DNA from: Prorocentrum cordatum
Lineage: Eukaryota; Sar; Dinophyceae; Prorocentrales; Prorocentraceae
Assembly (NCBI GenBank): GCA_963575745.1
Contig: CAUYUJ010016153.1
Location: 40,300-104,299, forward strand
DNA: 64,000 nucleotides
Direction of reading: 5' to 3'
A model generated the notes under the pieces. That model was not told where the DNA came from and made no database searches. It was given only the letters and a program-made list of their open reading frames with translations. How positions within the stretch are numbered: position 1 is the first letter of the stretch; every line of letters starts with the position of its first letter. A program made the position numbers and the translations under genes. This document shows positions 52,050 through 61,619 of this stretch, piece after piece.

Positions 52050-53705
52050 CGGCAGAGCGTGGCAGGGGTGGCACTTTCTCGACACCACAGGGGGTGCGTA
52101 GGGGGTGGTCCCTGAGCTCGGCCGCTATGCACGACGGTTGTCCAGGCAAAGCAGGCGTGGCTTTTTCTCGACACCAGAGGGGGTGCGCAGGGGGTGGTCC
52201 CTGAGCTCGGCCGCTATGCACGACGGTCGTCCAGGCACAGCAGAAGTGGCACTTTCTCGACACCATGGGGGTGCGCAGGGGGTGGTCCCTGAGCTCGGCC
52301 GCTATGCACGACGGTCGTCCAGGCACAGCAGGCGTGGAACTTTCTCGACACCAGAGGGGGTGCGCAGGGGGTGGTCCCTGAGCTCGACCGCTATGCACGA
52401 CGGTCGCCCAGGCACAGCAGGCGTGGCACTTTCTCGACACCATAGGGGGTGCGCAGGGGGTGGTCCCTGAGCTCGGCCGCTATGCACGACGGTCGTCCAG
52501 GCACAGCAGGCGTGGCACTTTCTCGACACCATAGGGGGTGCGCAGGGGGTGGTCCCTGAGCTCGCCGCTATGCACGACGGTCGTCCGCACAGCAGGCGTG
52601 GCACTTTCTCGACACCACAGGGGGTGCGCAGGGGGTGGTCCCTGAGCTCGGCCGCTATGCACGACGGTCGTCCAGGCACAGCAGGCGTGGCACTTTCCCG
52701 ACACCAGAGGGGGTGCGCAGGGGTGGTCCCTGAGCTCGGCCGCTATGCACGACGGTCGTCCAGGCACAGCAGGCGTGGCACTTTCTCGACACCAGGGGGT
52801 GCGCAGGGGGTGGTCCCTGAGCTCGGCCGCTATGCACGACGGTCGTCCAGGCATAGCAGGCGTGGCACTTTCTCGACACCTCGCAGGGGGTGGTCCCCAG
52901 CTCGGCCGCTATGCGCGACGGTCGCCAGGCACAGCAGGCGTGGCATTTCTCGACACCAGAGGGGGTGCGCAGGGGGTGGTCCCTGAGCTCGGCCGCTATG
53001 CACGACGGTCGTCCAGTCATAGCAGGCGCGGCACCTCCTCGACACCATGGGGGTGCGCAGGGGGATGGTCCCTGAGCGCGGCCGCTATGCACGACGGTCG
53101 TCCAGGCACAGCAGGCGTGGCACTTTCTCGACACCAGAGGGGGTGCGCAGGGGGTGGTCCCTGAGCTCGGCCGCTATGCACGACGGTCGTCCAGGCATAG
53201 CAGGCGTGGCATTTTCTCGACACCACAGGAGGTGCGCTGGGGGGGGGTCCCTATGCACGACGGTCGTCCAGGGCATAGCAGGCGTTGCATTCTCGCGACA
53301 CCATAGGGGGTGCGCAGGGGGTGGTCCATAATCGCGGCCGCTATGCACGACGGTCGTCCAGGGCATAGCAGGCGTGGCACTTTCTCGACACCAGAGGGGG
53401 TGCGCAGGGGGTGGTCCCTCACTGCGGCCGCTATGCACGACGGTCGTCCAGGGCATAGCAGGCGTGGCACTTCCTCGACACCATAGGGGGTGTGCAGGGG
53501 GTGGTCCCTCACCGCGGCCGCTACGCACGACGGTCGCCCAGGCACAGCAGGCGTGGCACTTTCTCGACACCACAGAGGGTGCGCAGGGGGTGGTCCCTCA
53601 CTGCGGCCACTGTGCACGACGGTCGTCCAGGGCATAGCAAGCTTGACGCTTTCTCGACGCCAGACGGGGTGCGCAGGGGGTGGTCCCTCACCGCGGCCGC
53701 TGGCT
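52050..53705. repeat. 89-bp satellite, about 18 copies
   Basis: The unit contains GGCACTTTCTCGACACCA, GGGGGTGCGCAGGGGGTGG, TCCCTGAGCTCGGCCGCTAT, GCACGACGGTCGTCCAGGCA and CAGCAGGCGTG. Lengths vary between about 70 and 91 bp by small deletions. Later units carry a variant (CCCTCACTGCGGCCGC, CAGGGCATAG). The open frames are a by-product. Confidence 0.95.
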
Positions 53706-53962
53706 GGCTCGAATCTGTCCTCGATGGAGGATAGAAGGCTAGGAAGAGGGAGGAGGTTGAAGCAATTTGGCGCTGGATGACACAAAGGGGAACATTCGCG
53801 ACGAGGGCTCAGCACGCAGAATTGCGCTTACATTATAGACTTAGCAAACACATAACATTTAAATCAAGTATGTGGGGTTCCTCGGTCGCGCCATTTTTGT
53901 TGTTTCGTACATTTGTTAAAAGAGAACAAGACAATAAAAAACGACCCATCGACGTGATGCTC

Positions 53963-54065
53963 GCCGCCCGCTCGCCGCCAGGAGTCCGAGCGTGCCGCGG
54001 GCCACGGTGGAGCACCACACGCGCTCTTTCACGTTTTCTCCCTCATGACGCTCGGCTGCCGCAGA
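53963..54065 (+). repeat. 103-bp direct repeat, right copy
   Basis: Right-hand partner of 51502-51604. A third, shorter relative begins at about 54180 (ACGACCCATCGACGTGCTGC). AT-rich DNA (T and ATT runs) lies at 54090-54175. Confidence 0.85.
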
Positions 54066-54863
54066 GAAAAAACGTGTGATTCTCCAGACGTTTTTTTTTT
54101 GTTTGTTTTTATTATTATTTTTATTATTATTATTTATTTTCCTTATGTGTAAAGCAAAAATAATGTTAAAAAATCATAAAAACGACCCATCGACGTGCTG
54201 CTCCATGGAAGCCGCGCGCGCGCCCGCCGAGGAGCCTCAGCGTGCCGCAGGCCAACCTGAGCCTGGCGCGCCGGGCCCTGGACGCGGCCGGGAGCGAGGC
54301 GCGGCCCCGCGCGCGGCCACGGCGGCGGCGGCGGCGGCGGCGGCCTGGGCGTACGGTAGGTTCGCGTCGTGTCGACGGGTACAAAGACCGACGGAAGACC
54401 GGGTACAAAGAACCGACGGAAGACCGACGGAAGACCGACGGAGAGAACGGGTACAAAGACCGACGGAAGTTCTGGCCCATCTGTGAGCCGGACGCGCTGT
54501 CGGCGTCGCCACGGATGGTGTCCACGTGAGGCAGGAGGCCGCCCGCCAAGCAGCGGCCGCTGTTGCACGGTTCGGGGCAGCATCTCGTTGTTGGGCACTG
54601 TGCCCATTCTTTCGGCACCAATTTTGGTACGGTAGGTTCGCGTCGTGTCGACCAGCGGCGACCCCAGCGCGGGCGTTCAAGGTTGAACGCCGCCGGCGAC
54701 CCAGAATCGATCGATGTTGAACGATCGGACGTTGCGGCAGCGGCCGATCGTTCAAGGTTGAATGATCCCTGCGGCGTCAAAAGCCAACGCTGGGGTCGGC
54801 ACGGCACGACCCTGCCGCAGCGTTCCGGAGGTCCGCGCGGATCTTCTGTCGGGACGACCTCAG

Positions 54864-55273
54864 GAGGAAAAGAAACGCACAGACACGATTCATCAGAGCC
54901 CCGAATCATCAGGGGTAACTCGGGTCAGGGATAACTCGGGTTCGTTTTTCGGGATTCCGAACCCGAGTTACCCCGGACCCGACTTACCCCGGATAGTTCG
55001 GGCGTCGAGAGCCCCGAATCATCAGGGGTAACTCGGGTCAGGGCTTACTCGGGTTGGTTTCCGGGATTCCGAACCCGACTTACCCCGGACCCGAGTTACC
55101 CCGGATAGTTCGGGCGCCCAAATTCATCCTCGATTCCCCAGGAAATATGGGAGAATCTGGGAAATTGGGGGAAGTGGGCGGGCAGACAGGGACCCAGAAA
55201 AGGGGGGGAGATGTGGGGAATGCATCTAGTTGTGTGTGTGTGTGTGTTTATTTGTGTGTCCCAGTTCCCCTTC
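54864..55273 (+). mobile_element. Introner-like repeat, copy 6, interrupted
   Basis: Starts GAGGAAAAGAAACGCACAGA after CTCAG and ends CCCAGTTCCCCTTC. The 113-bp dimer with its 7-bp duplication splits it after GATTCATC, so this copy was in place first. Confidence 0.75.
54895..55121. mobile_element. Dimeric 113-bp element, copy 2, exact 7-bp TSD
   Basis: Two 113-bp units (54895, 55008), each opening AGAGCCCCGAATCATCAGGG; total 227 bp; ends TTCGGGCGCCCAA. It is flanked by exact ATTCATC at 54888-54894 and 55122-55128. Removing it restores a continuous introner-like repeat, which demonstrates insertion. Confidence 0.85.
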
Positions 55274-55472
55274 ACGACCGACGTGGGTACGGAGAGAACG
55301 GGTACAAAGACCGACGGAAGTTCTGGCCCATCTGTGAGCCGGACGCGCTGTCGGCGTCGCCACGGATGGTGTCCACGTGAGGCAGGAGGCCGCCCGCCAA
55401 GCAGCGGCCGCTGTTGCACGGTTCGGGGCAGCATCTCGTTGTCGGGCACTGTGCCCATTCTTTCGGCACCAA

Positions 55473-55682
55473 TTTTGGTACGGTAGGTTTGCGTCGTGTC
55501 GACCAGCGGTGACCCCAGCGCGGGCGTTCAAGGTTGAACGCCGCCAGCGACCCAGAATCGATCGATGTTGAACGATCGGACGTTGCGGCAGCGGCCGATC
55601 GTTCAAAGTTGAATGATCCCTGCGGTGTCAAAAACCAACGCTGGGGTCGGCACGACACGAACCTGCCGTACCAATTTTGTCG
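55473..55682. mobile_element. Foldback segment with GGTACGG..GTCGTGTCGACC arms
   Basis: GGTACGGTAGGTTTGCGTCG on the left is mirrored by CGACACGAACCTGCCGTACC on the right, with GACCCCAGCG/CGCTGGGGTC adjoining: arms of about 45 bp with a few mismatches. A related but less symmetric form occupies 54620-54818. Confidence 0.55.
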
Positions 55683-55886
55683 GTACCAATTTTGGTACCA
55701 ATTTTTGTGGTTGGGCACTCTGCTCATTTTTTCGGCACCAGTGTTGGGTGTCCAACTTTTGGAGTGGCGCTGGGTCCCCGTGGCGGGGCGTCTGGCGCCG
55801 CCCCCGGGGTGCGTTCCGCGCGCCCGGGGAGGGCGGGGCGGCGCGGATTCCTGACGTCTGCGTGGAGCTCCCCCCAAACAGTGACA

Positions 55887-56034
55887 CGTCGATTGGTGAA
55901 TTGTCCGTTCTCGGTCCTCGAGAGGGCGCCGTGGCCGTTGTTTTCCAGGCTCGCGCCCGCCAGGTTTGGGCCTCGGGTCGTCTTCACGAAACCACGTCTT
56001 ACGAAAGGGGGGTCTGTCCATCCCCGAAAGGGGA
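55887..56034 (+). repeat. Dispersed repeat block matching 27905-28040
   Basis: GTCGATTGGTGAATTGTCCG, CCTCGAGAGGGCGCCGTGG and ACGAAAGGGGGGTCTGTCCA align with the 27.9-kb block in the same order. A GGA tract follows at 56068-56125. Confidence 0.6.
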
Positions 56035-56277
56035 GGATCAGGGCGAGGAACAGGGCGAGGAACAGGAGGAGGAGGAGGAGGAGGAGGAGGAGGAGGAGGA
56101 GGAGGAGGAGGAGGAGGAGGAGGAGAAGTTGTGCTTGTGCAGTTTTTTGGCTGCTCCTAGGGCGAGGAGGTGCGAGGGGGCCAGCCCTGCTCAGAAGGCT
56201 GCTCTCGATTCGACCTCGATCCGATGCGACAGCGGCGCCGGCCGGCCCGATTCTATTCGATTCCGATTCTGGGGCTC

Positions 56278-56486
56278 TGGACGCCCGAAATGGGTATTGA
56301 AAGAATGGGTACAATGCCCAACAGCAGTTCCTGTTCATTTTGAACAAGATCCGCTGTCCACGCCGCCGCGGCCTGTGTCCATTCGAGACAGGAGGCCGCC
56401 TGCCCAACAGCGGCCGCTGTTGGTTTGGGACAACATCTGCTGTTGGGCATCGTACCCATTTTTTCGGTACCCATTTCGGGCGTCCA
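56278..56486. mobile_element. 209-bp element with 50-bp terminal inverted repeats
   Basis: TGGACGCCCGAAATGGGTAT...TGCCCAACAGCAG (56278-56327) is mirrored by CTGCTGTTGGGCA...ATTTCGGGCGTCCA (56437-56486) with about four mismatches in 50. CGATTC occurs on both sides but is also common locally, so the duplication is uncertain. Its interior (GACAGGAGGCCGCC, AGCGGCCGCTGTTG) is related to the 54.5 and 55.4 kb duplicates. Confidence 0.75.
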
Positions 56487-56684
56487 AAGGGGCGATTCGA
56501 TGCGACTCGATGCTTGCGTGGCGCTGCTGTGCATCCTGGCGCCGCCGATTCGATTCGGTCCCGACTCTTTGCCGATGCGGCTCGGTTCTCAGACCCCCGA
56601 CGTCACGGTGTTATGCTTTTTCAGAACGTCGACCCCATGCTTTTTTCATAACGTCGACTCCCACAGGTCTCGGTCCATTACCAG

Positions 56685-57226
56685 GGTCCGGTTTTTCATT
56701 CCGAAGTATTTTTGTTGACGGTCCCGAGGCCCAGTCAAGGCCCCCAGAGGTCGACAATTGGCAAAGTTTCCCGTCGCTCGATGGGGAGCCCGATGTTTTC
56801 CACGCCGACGTCGCTGATGTATCCCCAGTGCCCCGGTGATTCATTGACGATGCGGCGCCAATATCCTATCGCATCTACTCAGATCCCATAGTGGAGGCCT
56901 TTCTTACAGCTCCCCACTTTTTCTGGGACAACTCTCGACTGAATGGTTTTGGCGTCTAGAGATTTCCGGGTGCCATTTCTGGCCCCTGGGACCGTCAAAG
57001 AACAATCAACTCGGAGTGACAATCCGATCCTAAGGGGTCCAGGTCTCTGGGGGTCCACGTGGAGAAGAAATAACGACGTCGGAGTTCAGGGAGGGTCAGA
57101 TGCGGAAAAAGTGCAGATACCGCCAAGCTTTCCTCGTCTCCACGGCTGGATTCATCCGCCTCGAAATCCTGATCAGATCGCGCCCTGGGAACAATTTGGG
57201 GAGGAGTAGCAGTATCGGTATCTGTC
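56685..57226 (+). repeat. Dispersed repeat blocks, third locus
   Basis: 56685-56770 matches 27551-27635; 56968-57010 carries the same GGGACCGTCAA segment inverted; 57132-57226 matches 50845-50930. The rearranged order indicates recombination within a dispersed family. 57227-57454 has no recognised gene. Confidence 0.55.
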
Positions 57227-57454
57227 TGGTTCTCCAGAGCTTGGCAGCCGGTCTTGGCAACCACGCTGCCCTTTTTTCCGCCCGTGTTCCTTTCCTGGTC
57301 TTCTTTCTCCTCCCTGGCTGGTACTCGTGGTGGAGATCCTTTTCAATTGGGAAGCTGGCACTTTTCTCATCAGCGCGGTGGTTTCATTTACAGTTAAAGC
57401 TCTTGATGCTTCCCCAGAGATGGGTTTCTTTTGATTCGGCGTCGCGGAGGAGGA

Positions 57455-58760
<1,306 letters not shown>

Positions 58761-59044
58761 TGGTGTAGCAACACCCCGTCGCGGCGGAGGTCCCCGATGT
58801 GGTGCAGGACTTCGTGCGAGCGATGGAGGCCGCGTGGTCCATGGGATGGGGTGGGGGGTGGAGGGGTGGGGGCCGAACTGCTCCTTCCCCCCCTTTCCCC
58901 TTCGCAGCTCTCAGCACCCTCGGCCCTCCTCCTCCTCCTTCTCCTCCTCCTCCTCCTCTTCTTCCTCCTAGCCATTTCGCGCCCGAGCGGCCCCCCCCCA
59001 TGCACGGGGGGCGCGCGCGGGCATTCCACGGGGCGACTTCGGAA

Positions 59045-60640
59045 TGGCGCCGCCCGTGGGAGCCATCAAGAGGAAGCGCAGTGCCCAACATCATCAGCTA
59101 CTATGTTGAGATCTGGCAGCTGCGCAAAGGCCAAGACGCCGCCCTCCTCTTCCTGCTCCTTCCCGCCCGTTGTCTTCCTCTTCCTCCTACCCCCTATCGT
59201 CGCCCTGGTGTGTCGCAGCACTAGCCAGTGGGGAGCTGGCACAGGAATGCAGGCAGAGAGCGGCCGCGGCTGGCGGGCAATACCCACAGGCGCAACGCCC
59301 GAGAGCTCGCGCGGGACGGTGTCATCAGCCACACGGCTGGGACCAGACCGTGCGTGCGAGAAGGCCGAGCAGTGGCAGCCACCCGTGGGGCCACTCAGTG
59401 GCATGCAAGAGCAGCAGGGACTCATCTGCTACAGCGCTGGGAACGGTTCGTGCGAGAAGCCAGGCGAGCAGGGGCCAGCCAAGACCAGCAGCGTCATCAA
59501 CTACACTGCTGGGGGCGGTTCGTGCGGCGAGCAGGGGCTAGCCAAGATCAGCAGTGTCAGATACAATGCTGGGAGCGGTTCGCGCGAGCCGGAATGAAAG
59601 CAGTGGCAGCCGGCGCTGGCGTTGCGGGAAGCCGAAGGTCGAGCCCAACGTCGTCAGTTACAGCCGACGAGATGGACGGAGGCCGTGGACGACGAAGGAC
59701 GAGCCCGAAGCCATCCGCTACAGTGCTGGCACCAGGGCAAGACAAGCTGGAGCCAGACCGTGCGCTGGAGCCAACCGCGAAGCTCTCTCTGCAAGCAGCG
59801 GGAGGCGAAGGCCGAGCCCGATGTGACCAGCTACAGCGTCGGTATCAGGGCTTGCGAGGAAGCAGGCAGTGGCAGCAGGCAGCGGCTCGCGCGAGAAGGG
59901 CGAACAGAAGCGGCAGGCGCTACTGGGGACAGCTCGTGCGAGAAGCAAGGGCACTGGCAGCAACGGCTGTCGGCACGAAAGGGAGATGGTGGCGAGGCTT
60001 CCGGCCTTTACCACACCACCACCTCCTCCTCTCCCCTCCTCCCCCTCGTGGCCACGGCTGGACGCGGACGAAAATGGGAGCGGGGAGTACGCGAAACGAG
60101 GAGCCACATCAGCTACAGCGCTGAAAGCAACTCGTGCGATAATGGAATGCAGGCAGTGGCTGCAGGGGCTGTGCGGCGTGCCAGGAGCCCGATTTCGGCG
60201 AGAGCTCTGGGGCAGCATCTTGCGATAAGCCTGGGGCGAAACTGGAGCCCAATGTCAGCCCGACTCCTACACCGACGCCCTACTTTGAGAATCGGGAGGC
60301 AAAGGTAGAGCCCGACGTGATCAGCTATTGTGCGAGATTCGAGGGCAAGGAGCGGGAGAAGCGGGAGGCAACGCTGGAGTCATCCTAGCTAGCCTATTCG
60401 GGGAAAGGGTTCGTCACGGCCAACCTCTGGCGGGAAGCGGGGGGTGAAGCTGGAACCCAAGAACAACTCGAGCGAACCACATGCAGCTCCGACGCTGGAA
60501 GCAACTCGTGCGACAAGGACAGGCCGTGGCAGCAACGGCTGTCGGTGCGAGAAAGGAAGTGCGAAAAGGCAGTCATCAGCTACGACGATGGGATCCGCTC
60601 GCGCGCGAAATCGTTGGGTGCGAGGCTTGCACGGCAGGCC
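59045..60640 (+). pseudogene. Degenerate pentatricopeptide-repeat (PPR) gene
   Basis: Scattered over all three plus frames are diverged copies of the 35-residue repeat whose dinoflagellate form reads EPDVISYSAGISACEKG: PNIISYYVEIWQLRKGQ (59083), DGVISHTAGTRPC (59318), LICYSAGNGSCEKPGEQ (59428), SSVINYTAGGGSC (59493), VEPNVVSYS (59640), DEPEAIRYSAGTRA (59702), AEPDVTSYSVGIRACEE (59812), SHISYSAESNSCDNG (60102), VEPDVISYCARFEGKE (60308), VISYDDGIRSRAKS (60575). Frameshifts and lost segments occur in almost every unit, so no protein could be made. PPR proteins bind organellar RNA by one-repeat-one-base recognition. Whether this is a dead host gene or a retroposed copy cannot be told; no introns or leader were seen. 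Confidence 0.7.
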
Positions 60641-60844
60641 GAGGGGATAGTTGGGGGCCCACGCCGCCAGCTATCATTCGAGAAAGGGCTCAGGTTGGCA
60701 CCCACCTCAAGAAACGCTCTTTTGTTGCAGTGGCCAAAGCTGAACTTTGTCGCCCAGGGACGGCCTGGGGTAGGGGAGGCTTTCAAAGTCGCCGTGGTGC
60801 GTGCCGCGCAGCTGTGAAGATCAGGTTCGCAGAATCTAGCATAA

Positions 60845-61160
60845 TCCTCCTCCTCCTCGTCCCCCTCCTCCTCCTCCTCCTCCTCCTCCTCCTCCTCCTC
60901 CTCCTCCTCCTCCCCCTCTTCCCTTCTCCTTGCTGTTCCTCCTCGTCTTCCTCCTCGTCCTCTTCCTCCTCCTCCCTCCCTCCTCCTCCTCCTCCTCCTC
61001 CTCCTCCTCCTCCTCCTCCTCTTTTTCGTCCTCCTCCTTCTCTTCCTCTTCCTCCTCCTCCTTCTCCTCCTCCTCCTCCTTCTCCTCCTCCTCCTCCTCC
61101 CCCCTCTCACCATCTGATGTATACTGGCGTCTTCTTCTGTTCCTCCTCCTCCTCCTCCTC
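60845..61160. repeat. (TCC)n pyrimidine tract
   Basis: TCC/CTC repeats with CTT interruptions, split by a short unique piece at 61100-61135. Confidence 0.95.
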
Positions 61161-61311
61161 CTCCCTCTCCCCCTCTGGCGACGACCACGAGGGCGACCCG
61201 TTTTGCCGCACGCCTCGAGCAGCTCCACCTGCGCGTGGCGGGCCAGTCCTGGCTCTCGCAGGGCAATTCGGCGTTTTAGGGTCCTGCCTTCTGACGCTCG
61301 TCCTCCCCGTC

Positions 61312-61461
61312 CTTGTCGTCGTTGTTGTTGTTGTTGTCGTCGTTGTAGTCGTCGTCGCCATCGTCGTCGTCGTCGTCGTCCTCGTCGTCGTCTTCGTCTT
61401 CGTCTTCGTCGTCGTGGTCGTGGTCGCTTCCTTCGTCGTCGTGATGGTTGTCGTGCTCGTG

Positions 61462-61494
<33 letters not shown>

Positions 61495-61539
61495 TTCGTC
61501 ATCGTCGTCGCCGTGATCGTTGTCGTCATGGTCGTCGTT

Positions 61540-61580
<41 letters not shown>

Positions 61581-61615
61581 GATTGTCGTGATTGTCGTCG
61601 TCGTGGTCGTGGTCA
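61312..61615. repeat. (GTC)n microsatellite
   Basis: GTC with TTG, GTG and TTC variants; the frames read poly-Val, poly-Ser or poly-Arg. Confidence 0.95.
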
Positions 61616-61619
61616 TCCT

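Larger units (their letters stand above)
54440..55668. repeat. 378-bp direct duplication bracketing nested insertions
   Basis: 54440-54817 and 55291-55668 are two copies of GGAGAGAACGGGTACAAAGA ... GGGGTCGGCACG.CACGA, differing by scattered substitutions. Between them lie the introner-like repeat (54864-55273) and, inside that, the 113-bp dimer (54895-55121). Each copy contains ACCAATTTTGGTAC and a hairpin GCGTTCAAGGTTGAACGC. Confidence 0.85.

Noticed and set aside
52050-53705. CRISPR array or coding repeat in the 89-bp satellite
   Set aside because: The whole unit is conserved, with no repeat/spacer partition, and variable indels destroy the frame.
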